Source: Sciurus carolinensis (taxonomy: Eukaryota; Chordata; Mammalia; Rodentia; Sciuridae). Taken from it: a stretch of 64,000 nt of DNA. Positions within the stretch are counted from its first letter, which is position 1. Every line of letters starts with the position of its first letter. Shown here in pieces: positions 1 through 10,582 of the stretch. The stretch spans positions 130,455,035 through 130,519,034 of the forward strand of contig NC_062222.1 of assembly GCF_902686445.1 (NCBI RefSeq), given 5' to 3'. The notes under the pieces were generated by a model that did no database searches, was not told the DNA's origin, and was given only the letters and a program-made list of their open reading frames with translations. A program made the position numbers and the translations under genes.

Positions 1-208
1 CGGTGGAAATGATGATGTGTGCCTTTATATATTGAACGTATATGACTTGTTTTTGATTTTTATAGGGGCTCATGTTGAGAGTTTGCCTTGAGTCTCCAAG
101 GAGACTTTGAACTTGAACTTCTGGGCATTGATGGAACTGTTAAGATTATGGGAATTCTTGAAAATACAATAAATTTATTTTGCATTACTTTTGGGGTCAG
201 GGTAAAAA
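1..208 (+). mobile_element. MaLR-type (ERVL-MaLR) internal 3' tail
   Basis: Sequence directly 5' of the LTR that begins at 209. It has the look of the non-coding end of a MaLR internal region: a 'gactttgaacttgaacttctgg' style stretch and a polypurine-like run (ttttggggtcagggtaaaaa) just before the LTR start. The element continues beyond the window edge. There is no open reading frame. The family call rests on recalled similarity to rodent MT/ORR1-type internal ends and is moderately sure. Confidence 0.5.
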
Positions 209-581
209 TGTTATGGTTTAGATATTAGGTGTCCCCCACAAGCTCATGTGTGAGACAGTGCAAGAAAGTTTACAGGTGAAATGATTGGGTTACGAGTTTT
301 AACCGAATCAGTGCATTAATCACCTGAGAGGGATTAACTGGGTGGTAATTGTAGACAGGAAGGGTGTGGCCGGGGGACAGGGGTCATTGGGATGTGCTCT
401 TGGGTTTACATTTTGTCCTTGGTTAGAAGTTTCTGATTCTTGGTGCCATGTCCCTCTACCACACTCTTCCTCCATGATATACTATGTGGCCTTGGTCCCG
501 GAGCTATGGGGACAGTGACCTTTGAACCCAGACCTCTGAAACTGTGAGCCCCCAATAAACTTTTCCTCTGAAAAAAAAAAA
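209..581 (+). mobile_element. MaLR-type LTR ending in a poly(A) run
   Basis: Starts TGTTATGGTTTAGAT, the usual 5' start of MaLR LTRs, and carries the typical middle ('cctgagagggattaactggg') and an AATAAA signal near 555. About 15 bases after the signal it stops in an A-run (571-581) instead of the expected LTR 3' end. A second, better preserved copy of the same type lies at 12367-12766. The A-run may mark a retroposed transcript end or may be chance. Confidence 0.65.
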
Positions 582-707
582 GCTGTTTAAAAATTATGCA
601 TAGACACCCTATCAGCCAAAGCTCAGACAGTCACTGTCCTAGTCTCCTCTCTTTTCAAAATGAAGATGGTGTGCTCTTCAGAAGGATATAAAGAGAGGAA
701 CTTTCTT

Positions 708-939
708 TGCAGGCATGGTGGGACACACCTGTAATCCCAGAGACTCAAGAGGCCGAGGCAAGAGGATCGCAAGTGTGAGGCCAGACTCCACAATCTAGTG
801 AGGACTTGTCTCAAAAATATATAAAAAGGGCTGGGGATGTGGTTCAGTGGTAAAGCACCCCTGGTACCAAGAAATAAATAAAATAAAATAAAATAAAATA
901 AAATAAAATAAAATAAAATAAAATAAAATAAAATAAAAT
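708..939 (+). mobile_element. B1-dID type SINE with (AAAAT)n tail
   Basis: A 7SL-derived B1 arm ('ggcatggtgggacacacctgt') is followed by an ID-like tRNA-derived unit ('ggctggggatgtggttcagt') and a long AAAAT-type tail from about 868 to 939. A 13-bp target duplication with one mismatch flanks it: 695-707 (gaggaactttctt) and 940-952 (gagtaactttctt). SINEs of this build are common in squirrels and dormice, which is the main taxonomic clue in the window. Confidence 0.9.
868..939 (+). repeat. (AAAAT)n simple repeat, SINE tail
   Basis: About 14 copies of a five-base AAAAT unit forming the A-rich tail of the SINE. Likely length-variable between individuals. Confidence 0.9.
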
Positions 940-952
940 GAGTAACTTTCTT

Positions 953-1549
953 GCTACACTATTAAATGTGATTTAATGTATTTTTTCCCACCACCCATAT
1001 CGTCTCAATTCACTAGAGATCTGTATTGTACACTTGGGATACTCTGTGGCATTCTTTTGACCAATGAGGTGACTAATTTTCCAGAGGCCCCATAAGGATT
1101 TCTGGTTGCCCCTTGGTTCTTTGATGTTTGCAAAGAATTCATGACCCGACCTTACTGTCAGTGTTTGGGCTCTATGTCCACGTGTCAGCCTGTGAGCTCT
1201 CAGGCTACACTTGATTAATCCTTGTTCCTAGGCAAGTTTGGTGCCTGCCCAGAACCAACGCATGCAGTGCACTGGGGCAAACAGAGTTGCCAAGGATGGG
1301 TACAGAGGTGGAACCAAGGCCTGTGTTTCCTGGATCTTCCTTCACCTCACTTTTCAAGTCAAGGTTCCAGAGAAAGAGACCGATTTAACACCAGAACGGA
1401 GAGCAAAGGGGTGTGAAATAAAGTGTTGCCTTTTATTTTTAAAAACAAGGTGACTGGGCTTTTTTCACGGTAAACACTGTGTCTATAATAGGAGAAAAAT
1501 AAGCCATGATTCAGACTGGAACCTCCGGGAAGCTGGCTGGGTGACGATG
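953..1549. other. No recognisable feature
   Basis: Single-copy-looking sequence of mixed composition. Small reading frames at 1222-1453 overlap each other and lack coding character. An AATAAA occurs near 1418 in a T-rich context, but no upstream gene structure supports a transcript end. Confidence 0.5.
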
Positions 1550-1710
1550 ACAGGCGTAATGAGAACAGCCGTCACTGATCGAGCATTGTCTGCACGGCAA
1601 GCAGGTGTGCTCCTGAGTAGCAGGATTTGCTCGTGAGCTGGACACAATCGCTATTCTCATTTTCTTCTCAGGAAACTGAGGTTCCCAGGAGAAATGACAG
1701 TCAGCGAGTG
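1550..1710 (-). mobile_element. MIR-like SINE relic
   Basis: The pattern 'tattctcattttcttctcaggaaactgag' followed by 'gttcccaggagaaatgacag' resembles the MIR core and tail read on the minus strand. It is very diverged. An L2 or unrelated origin cannot be excluded. Confidence 0.45.
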
Positions 1711-2117
1711 ACGTCGGCCTCAGACGGTGCGTCTGCGCGGGTCCTCTCGGCTGCCCTGGCTTTGCTGCCCTAACGACCAGCTCAGCTCGAGCTCCGTGAG
1801 CCTCAGGCAGACGTGACCTGACCTGACAGCACCTGGTCCCAGCACCCCTCCGGGCCTGGGCCTGCTGCCTCCTGTCCTGGGGCTCCCCTGGGACCTCAGC
1901 TCCACAGTGCCCATTGCCTCCGGTGCGTGGCCAGCCCGTGGGACCTGGAGGATCAGCGCTCCCCCAGGCCAACCTTTGGTCGATGGGAGACAGGTGGAGG
2001 TGGACATTCTTCCCGGTTTCTTTCCCTGGATGGGCTGGGCAGAGAGGCATCTTGCACACTTTGTTAAAGGACAGTTTCAGTTAGTTGCACCTTGAGGAGG
2101 TCAAACTGATGATGCTT
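1711..2117. other. GC-rich stretch without assigned feature
   Basis: GC-rich sequence with overlapping open frames on both strands (for example 1511-2059 minus and 1907-2095 plus). Frames on both strands are expected in GC-rich DNA with few stops; there is no conserved domain, splice pattern or start context. I see no gene. Confidence 0.5.
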
Positions 2118-2290
2118 TCTTTAAACTGACATGTAATCGTTGTGTGTATTTATGGGGCAGAGTGTTGTTTCAGTACAGGTGGACAATGTGCAGTACGCAA
2201 AGCAGGGCCATTAGCATATCTACCACCTCAAATCTGTATCCTGCCCTCCTGTGTCGTGGGAACATTCAAGATCATTTCTTCTAGCTATTT
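2118..2290 (-). mobile_element. Old L1, 3'UTR end (layer 0 of nested stack)
   Basis: Read on the minus strand this is the end of an ancient L1 3'UTR: the pieces matching 'taccccataaatatgtac', 'ctgatttgatcattacacattgta' style sequence and 'atattctagaagaaatgat' appear in order. It continues on the other side of the SINE at 2291-2484, then beyond the young L1 at 10591. Confidence 0.6.
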
Positions 2291-2484
2291 TTTTTTTTTG
2301 TACCAGAGATTGAACCCGAGGACGCTTAGCCACTGAGCCACATCCCCAGCCCTTTTTATTTTTTTTTTTATAAAGACAGGGTCTCACTAAGTTGCTTAGA
2401 CCCTTGCTAAGTTGATGAGGCTGGTTTTGAACTTTGAATCCTCCCAAGTCACTGAGATTACAGGCATGTGCCACAGCGCCTGGC
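2291..2484 (-). mobile_element. B1-dID type SINE
   Basis: Minus-strand copy: T-rich tail at 2288-2299, ID part ('ccactgagccacatccccagcc' on the plus strand), then the B1 arm ending near 2484. Flanked by imperfect target duplications 2277-2290 (tcttctagctattt) and 2485-2498 (tcttcaaactattt), placing it inside the old L1 3'UTR. Confidence 0.85.
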
Positions 2485-2782
2485 TCTTCAAACTATTTTG
2501 AATATAGAATACATTATTCTTTACTATAGTTACTCTATAGTGTTGTGGAACACCAGAACTTTCTTCTAGCTACTTTTTTGTGCTTATTAACTAAACTCTC
2601 TCTACTGCCATTCCACTCTTACCAAACTTTGATGACCACTATTCTCTCCTTCTATGAGATCAATTATTTTAGTATCCACACATAAGCAAGAATATGAGGT
2701 ATTTGTCTTTCTGTGCTTGGGTTAGTTCACTTATAATATCTTCCAATTCAATCTGTATTTTAACAGATATCAAGAGTCCATT
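2485..2782 (-). mobile_element. Old L1, 3'UTR continued
   Basis: Minus-strand L1 3'UTR: reads back through the conserved 'cacagaaagacaaatacc' and 'ttagttcacttataatatc' (plus strand) patterns. It is broken at 2782 by the young L1 and resumes at 10591 with the ORF2 tail pattern 'tccattccttttgtggctga'. Confidence 0.7.
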
Positions 2783-3054
2783 TTTTTTTTAAACTATTTG
2801 TTTTAATTAGTTACACATCACAGAATGCACTTTCATATATCATATATAATGGAAGATGATTTCTCATTTGTCTTGCTATACATGGTATAGAATCCCACCA
2901 CTCATAGTTATATATGTAAATAGAGTAATAATGTAGATTCATTCTACTATCCTTCCTATCCCCATACCTCCTCCTCTCCCTTCACTCACCTTTACCAAAT
3001 CTAAAGTAACTCTATTCCTCCATAGCCTCCACCTTGTGAATTAGCATCAACGTA

Positions 3055-6010
3055 TCAGAGAAAATATTTGCCTTTTTTTGGGGGGGATTGGCTTATTTCA
3101 CTTAGCATGATATTCTCCAGTTCCATACATTTACCAGCAAATGCCATCATTTCATTCTTCTTCAAGGCTGAGTAATATTCCATATTACATAATATTCCAT
3201 ATTTATACACACATACCACATTTTTATTTATCCCTTCATCTGTTGAAGGGCATCTAGGTTGGTTCCATAGTTTAGCTATTGTGAGTTGAGCTGCTATAAA
3301 CATTGGTGTGACTGTGTCACTGTAATATGCTGATTTTAAGTCATTTGGTTATAAACCAAGGAGTGATAGAGCTGGGTCAGGTGGTGATTCCATTCTGAGT
3401 TTTCTGAGGAATCTCCATAAAACTTTCCAGAGTGGCTGCGCCAATTTGCATTCCCACCAGCACTGTATGAGTGTACCTTTCTCCCACATCCTCACCAACA
3501 TTTACTGTTGTTTGTATTCTTGATAATTGTCATTCTCACTGAGGTGAGATGAATTTTAGAGTAGTCTTGATTTGTATTTCTCTTATTACTAAAGATGTTG
3601 AACATTTTTTCATATATTTGTTGATTGATTGTATATCTTCTTCTGTGAAGTGTCTGTTCAGTTCCTTAGCCCATTTATTGATTGGGTTATTTGTTTTTTG
3701 ATGTTAAGTAATTTGAGTTCTTTATATATCCTGGAGATTAATGCTTTATCTGAGGTGCAGGTGGTAAAGACATTCTCCCATTCTGTAGGCTCTCTCTTCA
3801 CATTATTGATTGTTTCCTTTGCTGAGAAGAAGCTTTTTAGTTTGAATCATCCCATTTATTGATTCTCACTTTTATTTCTTGTGCCCTAGGAGTCTTGTTA
3901 AGGACATCTGGTCCTAAGCTGACATGGTAAATATTTGGGCCTACTTTTTTTTCTATTAGGTGCAGAGTGCCTAAGTCTTTGATTTACTTTGAATTGAGTT
4001 TAAATTCATTTTGTTACAGGTGAATTTCCAATTTCTCTGACACCATTTATTGAATAGACTATCTTTTCTCCCGTGAATGTTTTTGGTGTATTGTTCTAGT
4101 ATGAGATAGATGTATTTATGTGGGTTTGTCTCTGTGTCTTCTATTTTGTACCATTGGTCTATGTGTCTGTTTTGGTGCCAATACCATGCCATTTTTGTTA
4201 CTATGACTCTGTAGTATAGTTTAATGTAGTATAGTATAGTATAGTTTGATATTGTGATGCCTCCCGCTTCATTCTTCTTGCTAAGGATTGCTTTGGTTAT
4301 TCTTTTTTTTTTTCCAAATGAATTTCATGATTGTTTTTCTATTTCTATGAAGAACCTCACTGGGATTAATTGGAATTGCATTAAATCTGTATAATGTTTT
4401 TGATAGTATGGCCATTTTGACAATATTAATTCTGTCTATCCAGGAGGTCTTTCCATCTTCTAAGGTCATCTTCAATTTCTTTCTTTAGTGTTCTGTAGTT
4501 TTTCGATGTAGAGGTCTTTTACCTCTTTTGTTAGATTTATTCCCATATATTTTATTTTTTTTTGAAGCTACTGTGAATGGAGTAGTTTTCCCAATTTCCC
4601 TTTCAGTAGATTTGTCACTGAAGTGTAGGAACACATTTGATTTATAGGTGTTGATTTTATAACCCACTACTTTCCTGAATTTATTTATTAGTTCTAGAAG
4701 TTTTCTGGTGGAATATTTAGTCTATTCTAAATATAGAATCATGTCATCAGCAAAACAGTGACAGTTTGAGTTCTTCTTTTCCTATTCATATCCCTTTAAT
4801 TTTTTTGGTCTATCAAATTGCTCTGGCCAGAGTTTCAAGGGCAATGTTGAATGGAAGTGATGAAAGAGGGCATCCCTGCCTTGTTCCAGTTTTTAGAGGG
4901 AATGCTTTCCATTTTTCTCCATTTAGAATGATGTTGGCCTTGGGCTTAGCATCAATAGCTTTGACAGTGTTGATTTATGTTCCTACTATCCCTAGTTTTT
5001 CCAGTGTCTTGAACACAAAGAGGTAGTGTATTTTGTCAAATGCTTTTTCTGTGTCTATTGAGATAATCATATGATTGTTGTCTTTAAGTCTATTGATGTG
5101 ATATGTTTATTGATTTCTATATATCGAACCAACCTGGCGTCTGAGGATGAACCCCACTTGATCATAGGGCACTATCTTTTTAGTATGTTTTTATATGTGA
5201 TTTGAGAATTTTTGCATCTATGTTTATCAGGGATATTGGTCTGAAGTTTTCTTTCCTTGATGTGACTTTATCTGGTTTTGATATTAGGGTGGTACTAGCC
5301 TCATAGAATAAGTTTGGAAGCGTTCCCTCCTTTTCTATTTCATGGAATAATTTGAGGAGTATTGGTGTTAATTCTTTGTTGGAGGTCTTGTAGAGCTTGA
5401 TTGAGAATCCATCTGGTCCTGGGCTTTTCTTGATTGGTAGACTTTAGACGGCATTTTCTATTTCTTTACTTGTGATTGTTCTGTTTAAATCATGTATGTC
5501 CTCCTGATTCAGTTTGGGTAGATCATATGTCTCTAGATATTTGTTGATGTCTTCAATATTTTCTATTTTATTGGAGTATAAATTTTCAAAATAGTTTCTA
5601 ATTCTCTTTCATATTTCAGTCATGTCTATTGTGATACTTACTTTTTCATTGGGTATTTTAGTAATTTGAGTGTGCTCTCTTTTTCTCTTTTTTAGTATGA
5701 CTAGGGGTTTATCAATTATATTGATTTTTTCAAACAACCAACTTTTCTTTTTGTCAGTATTTTCACTTGTTTGTTTTGTTTTAATTTTATTGATTTTAGC
5801 TTTGATTTTAATTATTTCCTATCTTGTACTGATGTTGGTGTTGATTTATTATTCTCTCTCTAGGACTTTGAGTTGTAATATTAGGTCATTTTTTGTTGGT
5901 TTTTTAGTCTTTTAATGAATGAATTCAATGCAATTAACTTTCCTCTTAGTACTGTCTTCATAATGTCTCAGAGATTTTGATATGTTGTATCACTATTCTC
6001 TATTTATCCC
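3055..6010 (-). pseudogene. L1 copy A ORF2 relic, RT to C-terminus
   Basis: Broken remains of the L1 reverse transcriptase protein, read right to left. Open pieces remain at 3055-3303 (C-terminal region with '[16 protein letters not shown]'), 3971-4192 ('[14 protein letters not shown]'), 4281-4475 and 4485-4667. At 4745-4756 the plus strand reads gtcatcagcaaaacagtgac, where copy B has gtcatcagcaaatagtgac: one extra base disrupts the catalytic FADD codons and following frame. ORF2 normally acts in target-primed reverse transcription; this copy cannot encode it. The upstream part of ORF2 lies beyond the nested L1 at 7162. Confidence 0.85.
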
Positions 6011-7137
6011 TTTTTTAAATTATTTTTTATTTTTATAGACTGCATTTTGATTCATTGTACACAAATGGGGTACATCTTTTCGTTTCTATGATTGGGCACA
6101 ATGTAGATTCACACCATTTGTGTAATCATACATGAACAAAGGATAATGACGCCTGTTTCATTCCATCACTTTTATAACGACCTCCTGCCTCTCATTTCTC
6201 TCTAAATAATCTAAAGTTCCTTTATTCTTCTCTCTTCCCCCACCCTCCCTACCCCCATTATATATCATCATCTACTTATCAGTGAAAACATTCTGCCTCT
6301 GGTTTTTTGGGATTGGCTTATTTCACTTACCATGATATTCTCCAATTCCATCCATTTATTTGCAAATGCCATAATATTATTATTCTTTATGGTTGAATAA
6401 TATTCCAGTGTGTATATATACCACAGTTTCTTTATCCATTCATCTGTTGAAGGGCATCTACGTTGGTTCCACAATCTAGCTATTGTAAATTGAGCTGCTA
6501 TAAACATTGATGTGGCTGTGTTACTGTAGGATGCCAATTTTAAGTTCTTTGGGTATAAACTCAGCAGTGGAATAACTGGGTCAAAAGGTGGGTCATTCCA
6601 AGTTTTCTGAGGATTCTCCACACTGCTTTCCAGAGTGGCTGAATCAATTTTCAACTCTACCAACAATGTAAAAGTGTGCCTTTTCCCCATATCCACGCCA
6701 ACATCTATTATTATTGTGTTCTTGATAATAGTCATTCTAATTAGAATAAGATGAAATCTTAGAGTTGTTTTAATTTGCATTTCTCTAATTACTAAAGATG
6801 TTAACACTTTTTCATATATTTATTAATTGCCTGTACATCTTCTTCTGTAAAGTGTCTGTCCAGTTCCTTGGCCCATTTATTGATTGGGTTCTTTGTATTT
6901 TTGGCGTAAAGTTTTGTAAGTTCTTTATAAATTTTAGAGATTGGTGCTCTATCTGAAGTGTGTGTACAAAAGATTTTCTCCCACTCTGTAGGCTCTCTTT
7001 TCACATTATTGTTTGTATCCTTTGCTTAGAAAAAAACTTTTTAGTTTGAATCCATCCCATTTATTGATTATTGTTTTCATTTCTTGTGCTTTGGGAATCT
7101 TGTTAAGGAAGTCTGATCCTAAGCCAACATGATGAAG
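6011..7137 (-). mobile_element. 5'-truncated L1 nested inside L1 copy A
   Basis: A second minus-strand L1 3' portion: 3'UTR from the T-run at 6011, then ORF2 C-terminus (6268-6807 and, in another frame, 6801-7004 and 7006-7137). The host ORF2 sequence stops near 6010 after the pattern 'gatatgttgtatc' and resumes after 7162 at 'ttcattcaatagcatgtta', which are nearly adjacent in the intact copy B (28054 to 28134). This shows insertion into copy A. The right boundary is blurred by a 24-base T-run. Confidence 0.8.
6268..7004 (-). pseudogene. Nested L1 ORF2 C-terminal relic
   Basis: C-terminal ORF2 in two frames: 6801-7004 ('EWEKIFCTHTSDRAPISKIY') runs into 6268-6807 ('[18 protein letters not shown]' through 'IARLWNQRRCPSTDEWIKKL'). 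The overlap shows a frameshift near 6801-6807. The Cys/His motif seen in copy B is degraded here. Non-functional. Confidence 0.85.
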
Positions 7138-7161
7138 TTTTTTTTTTTTTTTTTTTTTTTT
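7138..7161. repeat. 24-base T-run at nested L1 junction
   Basis: Homopolymer T tract between the 5' end of the nested L1 and the resumed host ORF2. The intact copy has only eight Ts at the equivalent place (28087-28094), so the run has expanded or formed during insertion. Confidence 0.8.
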
Positions 7162-7970
7162 AATTTCATCTGCTATCTGTTCTTCATTCAATAGCATGTT
7201 ATTTAATCTCCTGGTGTTACAGTAGCTTCTATTTTTTATTCTGTCATTGATTTATAAATTTATTCCATTGTGATCTGATAGAATGCAGAGTATTATCTCT
7301 CTCTCTCTCTCTCTCTTTTTTTTTTTTGTATTTGCTAAGAGTTGCTTTGTAGCATAAGATATGTTCTATTTTAGGGAAGGGTCCATGTGCTGCTGAGAAG
7401 AAAGTGTACTCAGTCATTGATGGATGAAATATTTTATATATGTCTGTTAAGTCTAAAGTATTGATTGTATCATTTAGATCTAGAGTTTCTTTGTTTAGTT
7501 TTTGTTTGGAAGATCTATCCAGTAGTGAGAGAAGTGTGTTAAAGTCACCCAGTATTATTGTGTGTGGTCTATTTGATTCTTGAAATTGAGAAGGGTTTGT
7601 TCAACGTACACAGATGCTCCATTGTTTGTGGGCATAAATATTTACAATGGGTATGTCTTTTTGATGTATAATTCCCTTAAGCAGTATGGAATGACCTTCT
7701 TTGTCCCTTCTGACTAACTTTGGCTTGAAGTCCACTTTTTCTGATAGGAGAATGGAAACCCCCACTTTTTACAGAGTCCATGTGAGTGGTGTGTTTTTTC
7801 CCATCCTTTCTCCTTCAGCGTGTGGATGTCTTTGCCTATGAGGTCAGTCTCTTGGAGATAGCATATTGTTGGGCTTTGTTTTTTAATCCAATCTGCCAGT
7901 CTATGTCTTTTGATTGATGAGTTTAGGACGTTAATGTTCAAGGTTATTATTGAGATATGATTTGTGTCCT
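7162..7970 (-). pseudogene. L1 copy A ORF2 relic, endonuclease part
   Basis: N-terminal ORF2 region. The open piece 7714-7941 carries the endonuclease start ('LNSSIKRHRLADWIKK' then 'TICYLQETDL', including the catalytic Glu region). Downstream sequence toward 7162 is interrupted by stops and a CT repeat (7297-7315). The endonuclease normally nicks T-rich target DNA at insertion; this copy is dead. Confidence 0.85.
7297..7327. repeat. (CT)n plus T-run
   Basis: Simple CT dinucleotide repeat followed by a T tract, inside the L1 endonuclease relic. Confidence 0.85.
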
Positions 7971-8039
7971 GGTCATTTTGGTTTATTTCTGGTTTTTAAT
8001 TTGATTTATTTTCTCCTTTGATTTACTATTTCTTTAGTG

Positions 8040-9012
8040 TAGTTCCTCTCTTTGCTAGTTTCTGCTTTTTTTTTTCTCACTTCATCCTCATGGAATATTT
8101 TGTTAAGAATGTCCTATAGTATAGGCGTTCTAGTTGTGAATTCCTTTAGATTTTGTTTATCATGGAAGGTTTTTTATTTCATCTTCAAATTTGAAACTTA
8201 ATTTTGCTGGATATAAAATTCTTAGTTGGCATTCATTTTCTTTCAGAACTTGAAATATATTATTGCAGGACCTCCAAGCTTTGAGAGTCTGGGTTGAGAG
8301 ATAGTTGAGATCTGCATTGATTTCCCCCCATACATAATTTGATTTTTTTTCTCTCTCATGGCCTTCAAGATTTTATTTTGTTCTATATATTAGTCATTCT
8401 CATAATAATGTGTCTTGGTGTAGGCCTGCTGTAGTTTTGTACATTTGGGGTTCTGTAAGCCTCTTGTATTTGAGTTTCCATTTTGTTCTTTAGGTTTGGG
8501 AAATTTTCTGATATTATATCATTGAAAATATTGTGCATTCCTTTGGTTTGTACCTCTGTTCCTTCATCTATCCAGATAGCTCTTAAATTTGGTCTTTTCA
8601 TGTTATCCCATAATTCCTGGATGTTCTGTTCATAGTTTTTTATCTTCTCTGCATGGTCAGCTCTATTTTCAAGATTATATATTTTGTCTTCTTTGCCTGG
8701 GGTCCTGTCTTCCAAGTGGTTTAGTCTGTTGGTGATGCTTTCTATCTAATTTATAATTTTGTTTATTGATTCTTTCATTTCAAGGATTTTGGCTTGTTTT
8801 AGTTCACAATCTCTAACTCTTTATTGAAGTGATCTTTCACTTCCTGCATTTTTCTTTGATTCCACTCCTTATACTATCCTTTACTTCACAAATCAGTTTA
8901 ATTATATACATTCTAAACTCCTTCTCTAAATTTCTTCTACTGTGTTGTCAGTGGATTTTGTCATTGGAGCATCTTGGTTTGTTTGGGGTGCTTTATTCCC
9001 TTGTTTTTTCAT
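8040..9012 (-). pseudogene. L1 copy A ORF1 relic
   Basis: Remains of the L1 RNA-binding chaperone. The best piece, 8383-8715, aligns by eye to the middle of copy B ORF1: 'NYEQNIQELWDNMKRPNLR', 'GTEVQTKGMHNIFNDIIS', 'QIQEAYRTPNVQNYSRPTPR'. A start codon equivalent to that of copy B is at 9010-9012. The coiled-coil segment (8720-9000) and the C-terminal domain (8040-8380) are broken by stops. Confidence 0.8.
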
Positions 9013-9606
9013 GTTGTTTGTGTGTTTTCCCACCTAGCAGTATGGATTTAATGCAGCACAAAATCTACCCTGTAGACATATAGTGTTCCTGAAGGTTTCC
9101 TACACTTCACCTTCAAGGGGGGAAACCAACATCAACGGCATCCAATGTAAACAACACACAATCCCAAACCCACTAGATCCTATCAAGACTTCCATAGTTT
9201 TCTCCAAACAAACAGAAATGACAAGTTAAACTACTGTCCACACTATACACAGCAAATTTGCTCATTTGCTAAAAGGGTTCACAATTTCAAATGATGCACG
9301 AAAAGAGAACAGAAGTGGTGCAGGACACAATGCTCATGAGAGAAGAGGAGAGAAGCCAGAAGCAAAAATCCTTAGTAGGAGTGGATGAGGACTTGACAGA
9401 GACTACCAGCAGGAGAAAAAATAGAGAATCTAGGAAAACAGACAATTGAAAAGAAAAATATATACAATAAACAATTAAAACTATAAGAATGCACAAGGAA
9501 ACAGCAAAATACCATCCATATACCACGGTCATCAACAAACTGATGCATGAAAAATACCCAGTCCCAAAAATAGTAGAGATGCTAGAGAAGAGAAAAAAAT
9601 TATTTT

Positions 9607-9613
9607 ACAAAAA

Positions 9614-9650
<37 letters not shown>

Positions 9651-9655
9651 GAACA
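9607..9655. repeat. A-run and (AAAAG)n
   Basis: About 24 As followed by roughly five AAAAG units within the L1 5'UTR. Confidence 0.9.
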
Positions 9656-10537
9656 AAGAAAATAAATCTCAATGGAAAATTGAACAACTGTTTGCTTCAG
9701 AATTCAATGTTTTTTTAGTCCTGGTTCTGATTTCAAGGATTGCCAGGCCCAAACTCACCCACCCAGTCACTATCCCACCGGTCTGGGTTCAGATTCCCCA
9801 GGCTTGGCCCCGTGCAGTCCCAAGATCTCAACGCTGTTCCAGTTTGCAGAGGTCATCAGGGATGCGCTCACCTAGAGGGGCGACCTCGAGACAAAGCTGC
9901 AAGGCCGCAGTCACCAGTACTCCCACAGGAAGACTCCAGGCCCAGCCAACCCTGCAGGCATCTCAACACTGGCCCTCCAGGTCCCAATCGGTGTCCCCAA
10001 ACAGGCAGCTGTGCCTGGAGACGGCGATGGTGGCAAACCAGCTGGAACCCTGACCCCCAGGCTCTGGCCGCTTCCCAAGATGGAGTTGGTCCTGTGTAAC
10101 CACTGCAGGCACTCTGGCCGTGGACCTCCGGGTGGTGGCGGCAGCAGGCAGGGGTCACTCACAGCAGCACTCGGGAAACTGGTTGGCGGCAGCAGCACCC
10201 ATGGTAGCAGCGCAGGAGAGAAGACCTGGGCGACTGTAGGAGTGACATGAGGACAGCGGTGGAGGCAGCAGCGGGGCCTGGGAAGAAGAGCTTCGGGGAC
10301 CAGGGGCAGCGGCAATGGCCTCGGAGCCTCACCTGGTGAAAAGACCTCCAGGCGACGGTAGCAGCAGCCTTGGGGCCAGAGGCATGGGTGGTAGCTGTGT
10401 CCTGGGAAGAGACCTCTGGTCACCGGTGGCAGCTGGACAGAAAAAAGAGCCAGTCGGAGGCAGCAGCTTGGGGGACCGCGGCAGCGGCGGCTTCGGGAGC
10501 CGTGGCCCGGTGGGGTAGGGCCAGACCTCCCGGCAAC

Positions 10538-10582
10538 CGCAGCGTGACTGCGCAGCGTGACTGCGCAGCGTGACTGCGCAGC
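10538..10582. repeat. 13-bp tandem repeat, 3.5 copies
   Basis: Three perfect copies of cgcagcgtgactg at 10538-10550, 10551-10563 and 10564-10576, then a partial cgcagc. It sits at the very 5' end of L1 copy A. Each unit contains a CpG at both ends. Confidence 0.95.

Noticed and set aside
1400..1445. Poly(A) signal as the end of a host gene or processed pseudogene
   Set aside because: AATAAA in a T-rich context without a true A-tail, and the upstream frame (1238-1453) has no recognised protein.
1511..2059. 182-aa minus-strand frame
   Set aside because: Overlaps a MIR relic and other frames on both strands; composition-driven, no recognisable protein family.
10538..10582. 13-bp repeats as protein-coding or CRISPR repeat
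   Set aside because: Simple tandem repeat at the L1 5' edge; too short and spacer-free.
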